The translations under genes were made by a program, and so were the position numbers. The notes beneath the pieces were generated by a model. The model worked only from the letters and a program-made list of their open reading frames with translations. It did no database searches and had not been told where the DNA came from. DNA of 64,000 nucleotides, from NCBI GenBank assembly GCA_024362935.1, contig JANCRA010000001.1, positions 66,058,930 through 66,122,929 of the forward strand. The letters are read 5' to 3'. The DNA is from Setophaga petechia. Taxonomy: Eukaryota > Chordata > Aves > Passeriformes > Parulidae. Shown in pieces: positions 9,853 to 22,830 of the stretch (positions are counted from its first letter, which is position 1; the number at the start of each line of letters is the position of its first letter).

Positions 9853-10394
9853 TGTTGTGGTTTGTTCTGCTCCCCCTCAGTTGTTTTGGCTATGTTTCTG
9901 CCCAAGTTTTTCTCCAGTTAAGTGTCAATCGCCTGACCTCTCCTTAGTTACCATGACAACTAATGTATTCTCTCCATTCTCCACCCCCGGCTTCCTGCCA
10001 GTCACTTGGCCCTTCTGCCTCTTTTTCTAGAAATCTCTCACTAGGTCGTCCAGTGATTGGTTAGGGGGCCGGGGCCCCTCCCTAAGTTCTTCCCCTTTAG
10101 TTTTCCTTCCATGTGTATCATTTTTGTAACACCCTTCCCTGGACCCCCATTTGTTCCTGAATGTTGCCACCCCATACCTCCCACTCTCTTTATAACCTGT
10201 TACGGTCCCGCCCTCGGGACCCTCCACTTTTCAGATTCCAGTGGGAACACAATAGACCTGACTGCGCCTGACACTGGAGAGTCTCTCCTTCACTTCACCC
10301 ACGGGCTGAAGCTGAACTGTGGCCACGTCTCTGCTGACTGCAAGCGGGCTGGCAAGCTTGCCGGGCATCTCTAACATCGGCCAGCCCAACTTCA
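9853..10394 (+). mobile_element. Solo LTR, copy 3
   Basis: This LTR is 542 bp with GGTAAT at 9847-9852 and 10395-10400. ATTGG is at 10056-10060 and TTTATAA at 10189-10195. It has C in GTCCAGTG and GGGAACAC like copies 1 and 2, but the majority CCGGGG and AACTGTGG, so it is intermediate between copies 1-2 and the rest. The satellite to the right carries CGAATCGAAGGGG. Confidence 0.88.
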
Positions 10395-13300
10395 GGTAAT
10401 GGCTGCACAACACTTGCATTGTGGCACAGTTTGCAAACTGATAGAAAACAGTACCTTTCCACTCTCCTGCATTTTCCTTTCCCAGTACAATTCGAATCGA
10501 AGGGGTTTTGGACAACTTTCTTTTACTTCTTGCAAAACACTCTGCAGACCTTCTTGTACCTTCTAAAACACCATGGGAGATGTTTTCTCAGCAGGCAGAG
10601 TCTCTGCTTGTGAAACATTGTGAAAAAGGAATATGCTTAGATGTAGGTGACTAGAGGCACTTGCTACAGGACGCTGCAAAGCTAAACGCTGCACAACACT
10701 GGCATTTTGTAAGCAGCTTGCAAACTGAGAGAAAAGAGTACCTTTCCACTCTCCTGCATTTTCCTTTCCCAGTACAATTCGAATTTTAGGGGTTTTGGAC
10801 AACTTTCTTTTACTTCTTGCAAAACACTCTGCAGACCTTCTTGTACCTTCTAAAACACCATGGGAGATGTTTTTTCAGCAGGCAGAGTTTCTCCTTGCGA
10901 GACATTGTTAAAAAGGAATATGCTTAGATGTAGGTGACTAGAGACACTTGCTACAGGACGCTGCAAAGCTAAAGGCTGCAAAACACTGACATTTTGTAAG
11001 CAGCTTGCAAACTGAGGGAAAACAGTACCTTTCCACTCTCCTGCATTTTCCTTTCCCAGTACAATTCGAATTTTAGGGGTTTTGGACAACTTTCTTGTAC
11101 TTCTTGCAAAACACTCTGCAGACCTTCTTGTACCCTTTTAAAAACCATGGGAGCTGTTTTCTCAACAGGCAAAGATTCTCCTTTGGAGATACAGTGAAAA
11201 AGGTATTTGCTTAGATGTAGGTGGCTAGAGGCACTTGCTACAGCGCACTGCAAAGGGAAAGGCTGCACAACACTTGCATTGTGGCACAGTTTGCAAACTG
11301 ATAGAAAACAGTACCCCTGCACTCTCCTGCATTTTCCTTACCCAGCGAAATTCAAATCGAAAGGGTTTTGGACAACTTTCTTTTACTTCTTGCAAAACAC
11401 TCTGCAGACCTTCTTGTACCTTCTAAAACACCATGGAAGATGTTTTCTCAGCAGGCAGAGTCTGTGCTTGTGAAACATTGTTAAAAAGGAATATGCTTAG
11501 ATGTAGGTGACTAGAGACACTTGCTACAGGACGCTGCAAAGCTAAAGGCTGCGCAACACTGGCATTGTGGCAAAGTTTGCAAACTGAGAGAAAACAGTAC
11601 CTTTCCACTCTCCTGCATTTTCCTTTCCCAGTACAATTCGAATTTTAGGGGTTTTGGACAACTTTCTTTTACTTCCTGCAAAACACTCTGCAGACCTTCT
11701 TGTACCCTTTTAAAAACCATGGGAGCTGTTTTCTCAACAGGCAAAGATTCTCCTTTGGAGATTCAGTGAAAAAAATATTTGCTTAGATGTAGGTGGCTAG
11801 TGGCACTTGCTACAGTGCACTGCAAAGGTAAAGGCTGCACAACACTTGCATTGTGGCACAGTTTGCAAACTGATAGAAAACAGTACCTTTCCACTCTCCT
11901 GCATTTTCCTTTCCCAGTACAATTCGAATTTTAGGGGTTTTAGACAACTTTCTATTACTTCTTGCAAAACACTCTGCAGACCTTCTTGTACCTTCTAAAA
12001 CACCATGGGAGATGTTTTCTCAGCAGGCAGAGTCTCTGCTTGCGAAACATTGTGAAAAAGGAATATGCTTAGATGTAGGTGACTAGAGACACTTGCTAGA
12101 GGACGCTGCAAAGGTAAAGGCTGCACAACACTGGCATTTTGTAAGCAGCTTGCAAACTGATAGAAAACAGTACCTTTCCACTCTCCTGCATTTTCCTTTC
12201 CCAGTACAATTCGAATTTTAGGGGTTTTGGACAACTTTCTTTTACTTCTTGCTAAACACTCTGCAGACCTTCTTGTACCCTTTTATTAACCATGGGAGCT
12301 GTTTTCTCAACAGGCAAAGATTCTCCTTTGGAGATACAGTGAAAAAGGTATTTGCTTAGACGTAGGTGGCTAGAGGCACTTGCTACAGCGCACTGCAAAG
12401 GTAAAGGCTGCACAACACTTGCATTGTGGCACAGTTTGCAAACTGATAGAAAAGAGTACCCCTGCGCTCTCCTGCATTTTCCTTTCCCAGTACAATTTGA
12501 ATTTTAGGGGTTTTGGACAACTTTCTTTTACTTCTTGCAAAACACTCTGCAGACCTTCTTGTACCTTCTAAAACACCATGGGAGACGTTTTCCCAGCAGG
12601 CAGAGTTTCTCCTTGCGAGATATTGTGAAAAAGGAATATGCTTAGATGTAGGTGACTAGAGACACTTGCTACAGGACGCTGCAAAGCTAAAGGCTGCACA
12701 ACACTGGTATTTTGTAAGCAGCTTGCAAACTGAGAGAAAAGAGTACCTTTCCACTCTCCTGCATTTTCCTTTCCCAGTACAATTCGAATCGAAGGGGTTT
12801 TGGACAACTATCTTGTACTTCTTGCAAAACACTCTGCAAGCCTTCTTGTACCCTTTTAAAAACCATGGGAGCTGTTTTCTCAACAGGCAAAGAGTCTCCT
12901 TTGGAGATACAGTGAAAAAGGTATTTGCTTAGATGTAGGTGATTAAAGGCACTTACTACAGTGCACTGCAAAGGTAAAGGCTGCACAACACTTGCACTGT
13001 GGCACAGTTTGCAAACTGATAGAAAATAGTACCCCTGCACTCTCCTGCATTTTCCTTACCCAGCGAAATTCAAATCGAAAGGGTTTTGGACAACTTTCTT
13101 TTACTTCTTGCAAAACACTCTGCAGACCTTCTTCTACCTTCTAAAACACCATGGGAGATGTTTTCTCAGCAGGCAGAGTCTCTGCTTGCGAAACATTGTT
13201 AAAAAGGAATATGTTTAGATGTAGGTGACTAGAGACACTTGCTACAGGACGCTGCAAAGCTAAAGGCTGCACAACACTGGCATTTTGTAAGCAGCTTGCA

Positions 13301-14984
13301 AACTGAGAGAAAACAGTACCTTTCCACTCTCCTGCATTTTCCTTTCCCAGTACAATTCGAATTTTAGGGGTTTTGGACAACTTTCTTTTACTTCTTGCAA
13401 AACACTCTGCAGACCTTCTTGTACCTTCTAAAACACCATGGGAGATGTTTTCTCAGCAGGCAGAGTTTCTCCTTGCGAGACATTGTGAAAAAGGAATTTG
13501 CTTAGATGTAGGTGACTAGAGACACTTGCTACAGGACGCTGCAAAGCTAAAGGCTGCAAAACACTGACATTTTGTAAGCAGCTTGCAAACTGAGAGAAAA
13601 CAGTACCTTTCCACTCTCCTGCATTTTCCTTTCCCAGAACAATTCGAATTTTAGGGGTTTTGGACAACTTTCTTTTACTTCTTGCAAAACACTCTGCAGA
13701 CCTTCTTCTACCCTCTAAAACACCATGGGAGATGTTTTCTCAGCAGGCAGAGTTTCTCCTTGCGAGACATTGTTAAAAAGGAATATGCTTAGATGTAGGT
13801 GACTAGAGACACTTGCTACAGGACGCTGCAAAGCTAAAGGCTGCAAAACACTGACATTTTGTAAGCAGCTTGCAAACTGAGAGAAAACAGTACTTTTCCA
13901 CTCTCCTGCGTTTTCCTTTCCCAGTACAATTCCAATTTTAGGGGTTTTGGACAACTTTCTTTTACTTCTTGCAAAACACTCTGCAGACCTTCTTGTACCT
14001 TCTAAAACACCATGGGAGATGTTTTCTCAAAAGGCAGAGTCTCTGCTTGCGAAATATTGTTAAAAAGGAATATGCTTAGATGTAGGTGACTAGAGACACT
14101 TGCTACAGGACGCTGCAAAGGTAAAGGCTGCACAACACTGGCATTGTGGCACAGTTTGCAAACTGATAGAAAACAGTACCTTTCCACTCTCCTGCATTTT
14201 CCTTTCGCAGGACAATTCGAATTTTAGGGGTTTTGGACAACTTTCTTGTACTTCTTGCAAAACACTCTGCAGACCTTCTTGTACCCTTTTAAAAACCATG
14301 GGAGCTGTTTTCTCAACAGGCAAAGATTCTCCTTTGGAGATACAGTGAAAAAGGTATTTGCTTAGATGTAGGTGGCTAGAGGCACTTGCTACAGTGCACT
14401 GCAAAGGTAAAGGCTGCACAACACTGGCATTTTTTAAGGAGCTTGCAAACTGAGAGAAAACAGTACCTTTCCACTCTCCTGCATTTTCCTTTCCCAGTAC
14501 AATTTGAATTTTAGGGGTTTTGGACAACTTTCTTGTACTTCTTGCAAAACACTCTGCAGACCTTCTTGTACCTTCTAAAACACCATGGGAGATGTTTTCT
14601 CAGCAGGCAGAGTTTCTCCTTGCGAGATATTGTGAAAAAGGAATATGCTTAGATGTAGGTGACTAGAGACACTTGCTACAGGACGCTGCAAAGCTAAAGG
14701 CTGCAAAACACTGACATTTTGTAAGCAGCTTGCAAACTGCAAGAAAACAGTACCTTTCCACTCTCCTTCATTTTCCTTTCCCAGTACAATTCGAATTTTA
14801 GGGGTTTTGGACAACTTTCTTTTACTTCTTGCAAAACACTCTGCAGACCTTCTTGTACCCTTTTAAAAACCATGGGAGCTGTTTTCTCAACAGGCAAAGA
14901 TTCTCCTTTGGAGATACAGTGAAAATGTATTTGCTTAGATGTAGGTGACTAGAGGCCTATGCTACAGTGCACTGCAAAGGTAAT
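10395..14984. repeat. Satellite segment between LTR copies 3 and 4 (16-monomer interval)
   Basis: The LTR-to-LTR distance is 5,132 bp, or 16 monomers plus 548 bp. Private variants are frequent: CTTTTATTAACC near 12282, ACGTTTTCCCAGCAGG near 12583, GCAAGCCTTC near 12836, and TTTTTAAGGAGC near 14431. The monomers at about 12.4-12.6 kb match those at 23.2-23.5 kb at an offset of about 10,863 bp, close to the 10,862-bp LTR4-LTR5 distance. No gene is present. Confidence 0.9.
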
Positions 14985-15526
14985 TGTTGTGGTTTGTTCT
15001 GCTCCCCCTCAGTTGTTTTGGCTATGTTTCTGCCCAAGTTTTTCTCCAGTTAAGTGTCAATCGCCTGACCTCTCCTTAGTTACCATGACAACTAATGTAT
15101 TCTCTCCATTCTCCACCCCCGGCTTCCTGCCAGTCACTTGGCCCTTCTGCCTCTTTTTCTAGAAATCTCTCACTAGGTCGTCGAGTGATTGGTTAGGGGG
15201 CCGGGGCCCCTCCCTAAGTTCTTCCCCTTTAGTTTTCCTTCCATGTGTATCATTTTCGTAACACCCTTCCCTGGACCCCCATTTGTTCCTGAATGTTGCC
15301 ACCCCATACCTCCCACTCTCTTTATAACCTGTTACGGTCCCGCCCTCGGGACCCTCCACTTTTCAGATTCCAGTGGGAACACAATAGACCTGACTGCGCC
15401 TGACACTGGAGAGTCTCTCCTTCACTTCACCCACGGGCTGAAGCTGAACTGTGGCCACGTCTCTGCTGACTGCAAGCGGGCTGGCAAGCTTGCCGGGCAT
15501 CTCTAACATCGGCCAGCCCAACTTCA
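14985..15526 (+). mobile_element. Solo LTR, copy 4
   Basis: This LTR is 542 bp with GGTAAT at 14979-14984 and 15527-15532. ATTGG is at 15188-15192 and TTTATAA at 15321-15327. It has GTCGAGTG (G allele) with GGGAACAC (A allele) and a private C in CATTTTCGTAAC. The satellite to the right has CCCAGCGAAATTCAAATCAAAGG, unlike most other copies. The monomer on the left has GTGAAAATG where others have GTGAAAAAGG. Confidence 0.88.
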
Positions 15527-18522
15527 GGTAATGGCTGCACAACACTTGCATTGTGGCACAGTTTGCAAACTGATAGAAAACAGTACCCCTGCACTCTCCA
15601 GCATTTTCCTTACCCAGCGAAATTCAAATCAAAGGGGTTTTCGACAACTTTCTTTTACTTCTTGCAAAACACTCTGCAGACCTTCTTGTACCTTCTAAAA
15701 CACCATGGGAGATGTTTTCTCAGCAGGCAGAGTCTCTGCTTGCGAAACATTGTTAAAAAGGAATATGCTTAGATGTAGGTGACTAGAGACACTTGCTACA
15801 GGACGCTGCAAAGCTAAAGGCTGCACAACACTGGCATTGTGGCACAGTTTGCAAACTGATAGAAAACAGTACCCCTGCACTCTCCTGCATTTTCCTTTCC
15901 CAGGACAATTCGAATTTTAGGGGTTTTGGACAACTTTCTTGTACTTCTTGCAAAACACTCTGCAGACCTTCTTGTACCCTTTTAAAAACCATGGGAGCTG
16001 TTTTCTCAACAGGCAAAGATTCTCCTTTGGAGATACAGTGAAAAAGGTATTTGCTTAGATGTAGGTGGCTAGAGGCACTTGCTACAGTGCACTGCAAATG
16101 TAAAGGCTGCACAACACTTGCATTGTGGCACAGTTTGCAAACTGATAGAAAACAGTACCTTTCCACTCTCCTGCATTTTCCTTTCCCAGTACAATTCGAA
16201 TTTTAGGGGTTTTGGACAACTTTCTTTTACTTCTTTCAAAACACTCTGCAGACCTTCTTGTACCTTCTAAAACACCATGGGAGATGTTTTCTCAGCAGGC
16301 AGAGTCTCTGCTTGCGAAACATTGTTAAAAAGGAATATGCTTAGATGTAGGTGACTAGAGACACTTGCTACAGGACGCTGCAAAGCTAAAGGCTGCACAA
16401 CACTGGCATTTTGTAAGCAGCTTGCAAACTGATAGAAAACAGTACCTTTCCACTCTCCTGCATTTTCCTTTCCCAGTACAATTCGAATTTTAGGGGTTTT
16501 GGACAACTTTCTTTTACTTCTTGCAAAACACTCTGCAGACCTTCTTGTACCTTCAAAAACACCATGGGAGATATTTTCTCAGCAGGCAGAGTTTCTCCTT
16601 GCGAGACATTGTGAAAAAGGAATTTGCTTAGATGTAGGTGACTAGAGACACTTGCTACAGGACGCTGCAAAGCTAAAAACTGCAAAACACTGACATTTTG
16701 TAAGCAGCTTGCAAACAGAGAAAACAGTACATTTCCACTCTCCTGCATTTTCCTTTCCCAGTACAATTCGAATTTTAGGGGTTTTGGACAACTTTCTTTT
16801 ACTTCTTTCAAAACACTCTGCAGACCTTCTTGTACCTTCTAAAACACCATGGGAGATGTTTTCTCAGCAGGCAGAGTCTCTGCTTGCGAAACATTGTTAA
16901 AAAGGAACATGCTTAAATGTAGGTGACTAGAGACACTTGCTACAGGACGCTGCAAAGCTAAAGGCTGCACAACACTGGCATTTTGTAAGCAGCTTCCAAA
17001 CTGATAGAAAACAGTACCTTTCCACTCTCCTGCATTTTCCTTTCCCAGTACAATTCGAATTTTAGGGGTTTTGGACAACTTTCTTGTACTTCTTGCAAAA
17101 CACTCTGCAGACCTTCTTGTACCCTTTTAAAAACCATGGGAGCTGTTTTCTCAAAAGGCAAAGATTCTCCTTTGGAGATTCAGTGAAAAAGGTATTTGCT
17201 TACATGTAGGTATCTAGAGGCACTTGCTACAGTGCACTGCAAATGTAAAGGCTGCACAACACTTGCATTGTGGCACAGTTTGCAAACTGATAGAAAACAG
17301 TACCTTTCCACTCTCCTGCATTTTCCTTTCCCAGTACAATTCGAATTTTAGGGGTTTTGGACAACTTTCTTTTACTTCTTGCAAAACACTCTGCAGACCT
17401 TCTTGTACCTTCTAAAACACCATGGGAGATGTTTTTTCAGCAGGCAGAGTTTCTCCTTGCGAGACATTGTGAAACAGGAATATGCTTAGATGTAGGTGAC
17501 TAGAGACACTTGCTACAGGACGCTGCAAAGCTAAAGGCTGCACAACACTGGCATTTTGTAAGCAGCTTGCAAACTGAGAGAAAACAGTACCTTTCCACTC
17601 TCCTGCATTTTCCTTTCCCAGTACAATTCGAATCGAAGGGGTTTTGGACAACTTTCTTGTACTTCTTGCAAAACACTCTGCAGACCTTCTTGTACCTTCT
17701 AAAACACCATGGGAGATGTTTTCTCAGCAGGCAGTGTTTCTCCTTGCGAGACATTGTTAAAAAGGAATATGCTTAGATGTAGGTGACTAGAGACACTTGC
17801 TACAGGACCCTGCAAAGCTAAAGGCTGCAAAACACTGACATTTTGTAAGCAGCTTGCAAACTGAGAGAAAACAGTACCTTTCCACTCTCCTGCATTTTCC
17901 CTTCCCAGTACAATTCGAATTTTAGGGGTTTTGGACAACTTTCTCTTACTTCTTGCAAAACACTCTGCAGACCTTCTTCTACCTTCTAAAACACCATGGG
18001 AGATGTTTTCTCAGCAGGCAGAGTTTCTCGTTGCGAGATATTGCGAAAAAGGAATATGCTTAGATGTAGGTGACTAGAGACACTTGCTACAGGACGCTGC
18101 AAAGCTAAAGACTTCACAAAACTGGCATTTTGTAAGCAGCTTGCAAACTGAGAGAAAACAGTACCTTTCCACTCTCCTGCATTTTCCTTTCCCAGTACAA
18201 TTCGAATTTTAGGGGTTTTGGACAACTTTCTTTTACTTCTTGCAAAACACTCTGCAGACCTTCTTGTACCTTCTAAAACAACATAGGAGATGTTTTCTCA
18301 GCAGGCAGAGTTTCTCCTTGCGAGACATTGTTAAAGAGGAATATGCTTAGATGTAGGTGACTAGAGACACTTGCTACAGTCCACTGCAATTGTAAAGGCT
18401 GCACAACACTGGCATTTTGTAAGCAGCTTGCAAACGTAGAGAAAACAGTACCTTTCCACTCTCCTGCATTTTCCTTTCCCAGTACAATTCGAATTTTAGG
18501 GGTTTTGGACAACTTTCTTGTA

Positions 18523-18808
18523 CTTCTTGCAAAACACTCTGCAGACCTTCTTGTACCCTTTTAAAAACCATGGGGGCTGTTTTCTCAAAAGGCAAAGTTT
18601 CTCCTTAGGATATACTGTGAAAAAGGTATTTGCTTAGATGTAGGTGGCTAGAGGCACTTGCTACAGTGCACTGCAAAGGTAATGGCTGCACAACACTTGC
18701 ATTGTGGCACAGTTTGCAAACTGATAGAAAACAGTACCTTTCCACTCTCCTGCATTTTCCTTTCCCAGTACAATTCGAATTTTAGGGGTTTTGGACAACT
18801 TTCTTGTA
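18523..18808 (+). repeat. Class-B monomer with empty LTR target site (GGTAATGGC)
   Basis: This monomer has the GGGGGCTG head, CTCCTTAGGATATAC and GGTAATGGCTGCAC. Elsewhere this type stands directly before the LTR-bearing monomer. Here the next monomer is an A/C type with GGCAGTGTTTCTCC. It is either a preserved unoccupied site or a product of unequal exchange that removed the LTR-bearing monomer. Confidence 0.75.
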
Positions 18809-18845
18809 CTTCTTGCAAAACACTCTGCAGACCTTCTTGTACCTT

Positions 18846-20528
18846 CTAAAACACCATGGGAGATGTTTTCTCAGCAGGCAGTGTTTCTCCTTGCGAGACA
18901 TTGTTAAAAAGGAATATGCTTAGATGTAGGTGACTAGAGACACTTGCTACAGGACGCTGCAAAGCTAAAGGCTGCAAAACACTGACATTTTGTAAGCAGC
19001 TTGCAAACTGAGAGAAAACAGTACCTTTCCACTCTCCTGCATTTTCCTTTCCCAGTACAATTCGAATTTTAGGGGTTTTGGACAACTTTCTTGTACTTCT
19101 TGCAAAACACTCTGCAGACCTTCTTGTACCATTTTAAAAACCATGGGAGCTGTTTTCTCAACAGGCAAAGATTCTCCTTTGGAGATACTGTGAAAAAGGT
19201 ATTTGCTAAGATGTAGGTGATTGAAGGCACTTACTACAGTGCGCTGCAAAGGTAAAGGCTGCACAACACTTGCATTGTGGCACAGTTTGCAAACTGATAG
19301 AAAACAGTACCTTTCCACTCTCCTGCATTTTCCTTTCCCAGCGAAATTCAAATCGAAGGGCTTTTGGACAACTTTCTTTTACTTCTTGCAAAACACTCTG
19401 CAGACCTTCTTGTACCTTCTAAAACACCATGGGAGATGTTTTCTCAGCAGGCAGAGTCTCTGCTTGTGAAACATTGTTAAAAAGGAATATGCTTAGATGT
19501 AGGTGACTAGAGACACTTGCTACAGGACGCTGCAAAGCTAAAGGCTGCACAACACTGGCATTTTGTAAGCAGCTTGCGAACTGAGAGAAAACAGTACCTT
19601 TCCACTCTCCTGCATTTTCCTTTCCCAGTACAATTCGAATTTTAGGTGTTTTGGACAACTTTCTTTTACTTCTTGCAAAACACTCTGCAGACCTTCTTGT
19701 ACCTTCTAAAACACCATGGGAGATGTTTTCTCAGCAGGCAGAGTTTCTCCTTGCGAGACATTGTGAAAAAGGGATTTGCTTAGATGTAGGTGACTAGAGA
19801 CACTTGCTACAGGACGCTGCAAAGCTAAAGGCTGCAAAACACTGACATTTTGTAAGCAGCTTGCAAACTGAGGGAAAACAGTACCTTTCCACTCTCCTGC
19901 ATTTTCCTTTCCCAGTACAATTCGAATTTTAGGGGTTTTGGACAACTTTCTTGTACTTCTTGCAAAACACTCTGCAGACCTTCTTCTACCTACTAAAACA
20001 ACATAGGAGATGTTTTCTCAGCAGGCAGAGTTTCTCCTTGCGAGACATTGTTAAAGAGGAATATGCTTAGATGTAGGTGACTAGAGACACTTGCTACAGT
20101 CCACTGCAATTGTAAAGGCTGCACAACACTGGCATTTTGTAAGCAGCTTGCAAACTGAGAGAAAACAGTACCTTTCCACTCTCCTGATTTTCCTTTCCCA
20201 GTACAATTCGAATTTTAGGGGTTTTGGACAACTTTCTTTTACTTCTTGCAAAACACTCTGCAGACCTTCTTGTACCTTCTAAAACACCATGGGAGATATT
20301 TTCTCAGCAGGCAGAGTTTCCCCTTGCGAGACATTGTTAAAAAAGAATATGCTTAAATGTAGGTGACTAGAGACACTTGCTACATGACCCTCCAAAGCTA
20401 AAGGCTGCAAAACACTGGCATTTTGTAAGCAGCTTGCAAACTGAGAGAAAACAGTACTTTTCCACTCTCCTGCGTTTTCCTTTCCCAGAACAGTTCGAAT
20501 TTTAGGGGTTTTGGACAACTTTCTTGTA
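18846..20528. repeat. Duplicated block, partner of 31713-33396
   Basis: Five to six monomers share private variants with 31.7-33.4 kb at an offset of 12,867-12,868 bp. They include CCATTTTAAAAACC, the GATTGAAGGCACTTAC stretch and the R variant CATAGG. The left limit is near 18.85 kb, where the class to the left differs (B here, A with CGAATCGAAGG there). Confidence 0.78.
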
Positions 20529-20814
20529 CTTCTTGCAAAACACTCTGCAGACCTTCTTGTACCCTTTTAAAAACCATGGGAGCTGTTTTCTCAAAAGGCA
20601 AAGTTTCTCCTTAGGAGATACTGTGAAAAAGGTATTTGCTTAGATGTAGGTGGCTAGAGGCACTTGCTACAGTGCACTGCAAAGGTAATGGCTGCACAAC
20701 ACTTGCATTGTGGCACAGTTTGCAAACTGATAGAAAACAGTACCTTTCCACTCTCCTGCATTTTCCTTTCCCAGTACAATTCGAATTTTAGGGGTTTTGG
20801 ACAACTTTCTTTTA
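20529..20814 (+). repeat. Class-B monomer at an LTR-loss junction
   Basis: Upstream sequence matches 31.7-33.5 kb at an offset of 12,868 bp; downstream sequence matches 34.5-36.5 kb at 13,701 bp. The shift of 833 bp is exactly the length of the LTR-bearing monomer 33683-34515 (541-bp LTR + 6 + 286). This monomer therefore replaces two monomers of the paralogue and contains GGTAATGGC with no LTR. Confidence 0.8.
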
Positions 20815-22830
20815 CTTCTTGCAAAACACTCTGCAGACCTTCTTGTACCTTCTAAAACACCATGGGAGATGTTTTCTCAGCAGGCAGAGTCTCTGCTTGT
20901 GAAACATTGTGAAAAACTAATATGCTTAGATGTAGGTGACTAGAGACACTTGCTACAGGACGCTGCAAAGCTAAAGGCTGCAAAACACTGACATTTTGTA
21001 AGCAGCTAGCAAACTGAGGGAAAACAGTACCTTTCCACTCTCCTGCATTTTCCTTTCCCAGTACAATTCGAATTTTAGGGGTTTTGGACAACTTTCTTGT
21101 ACTTCTTGCAAAAGACTCTGCAGACATTCTTGTACCCTTTTAAAAACCATGGGAGCTGTTTTCTCAACAGGCAAAGATTCTCCTTTGGAGATACTGTGAA
21201 AAAGGTATTTGCTAAGATGTAGGTGATTAAAGGCACTTGCTACAGCGCACTGCAAAGGGAAAGGCTGCACAACACTTGCATTGTGGCACAGTTTGCAAAC
21301 TGATAGAAAACAGTACCCCTGCACTCTCCTGCATTTTCCTTACCCAGCGAAATTCAAATAGAAAGGGTTTTGGACAACTTTCTTTTACTTCTTGCAAAAC
21401 ACTCTGCAGACCTTCTTGTACCTTCTAAAACACCATGGGAGATGTTTTCTCAGCAGGCAGAGTCTCTGCTTGTGAAACATTGTTAAAAAGGAATATGCTT
21501 AGATGTAGGTGACTAGAGACACTTGCTACAGGACGCTGCAAAGCTAAAGGCTGCACAACACTGGCATATTGTAAGCAGCTTGCAAACTGATAGAAAACAG
21601 TACCTTTCCACTCTCCTGCATTTTCCTTTCCCAGTACAATTCGAATTTTAGCGGTTTTGGACAACTTTCTTTTACTTCTTGCAAAACACTCTGCAGACCT
21701 TCTTGTACCTTCTAAAACACCATGGAGATGTTTTCTCAGCAGGCAGTGTTTCTCCTTGCGAGACATTGTTAAAAAGGAATATGCTTAGATGTAGGTCACT
21801 AGAGACACTTGCTACAGGACGCTGCAAAGCTAAAGGCTGCAAAACACTGACATTTTGTAAGCAGCTTGCAAACTGAGAGAAAACAGTACCTTTCCACTCT
21901 CCTGCATTTTCCTTTCCCAGAACAATTCGAATTTTAGGGGTTTTGGACAACTTTCTTTTACTTCTTGCAAAACACTCTGCAGACCTTCTTGTATCCTTTT
22001 AAAAACCATGGGAGCTGTTTTCTCAACAGGCAAAGATTCTCCTTTGGAGATACAGTGAAAAAGGTACTTGCTAAGATGTAGGTGATTAAAGCCACTTACT
22101 ACAGTGCACTGCAAAGGTAATGGCTGCACAACACTTGCATTGTGGCACAGTTTGCAAACTGATAGAAAACAATACCCCTGCACTCTCCAGCATTTTCCTT
22201 ACCCAGCGAAATTCAAATCGAAGGGGTTTTGGACAACTTTCTTGTACTTCTTGCAAAACACTCTGCAGACCTTCTTGTACCTTCTAAAACACCATGGGAG
22301 ATGTTTTCTCAGCAGGCAGAGTCTCTGCTTGCGAAACATTGTTAAAAAGGAATATGCTTAGATGTAGGTGACTAGAGACACTTGCTACAGGACGCTGCAA
22401 AGCTAAAGGCTGCACAACACTGGCATTTTGTAAGCAGCTTGCAAACTGAGAGAAAACAGTACCTTTCCACTCTCCTGCATTTCCCTTTCCCAGTACAATT
22501 CGAATCGAAGGGGTTTTGGACAACTTTCTTTTACTTCTTGCAAAACACTCTGCAGACCTTCGTGTACCTTCTAAAACACCATGGGAGATGTTTTCTCAGC
22601 AGGCAGAGTCTCTGCTTGTGAAACATTGTGAAAAAGGAATATGCTTAGATGTAGGTGACTAGAGACACTTGCTACAGGACGCTGCAAAGCTAAAGGCTGC
22701 ACAACACTGGCATTTTGTAAGCAGCTTGCAAACTGAGAGAAAACAGTACCTTTCCACTCTCCTGCATTTTCCTTTCCCAGTACAATTCGAATTTTAGGGG
22801 TTTTGGACAACTTTCTTGTACTTCTTGCAA
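20815..22830. repeat. Duplicated block, partner of 34516-36531
   Basis: Seven monomers match at a constant offset of 13,701 bp. Shared oddities are CAGCTAGCAAAC, AAAGACTCTGCAGACATTC, a one-base-short ACACCATGGAGATG, GTATCCTTTTAAAAACC and TTCGTGTACC. They end where the other copy lacks two monomers (offset changes to 13,128 bp at 23.4/36.5 kb). Confidence 0.82.
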
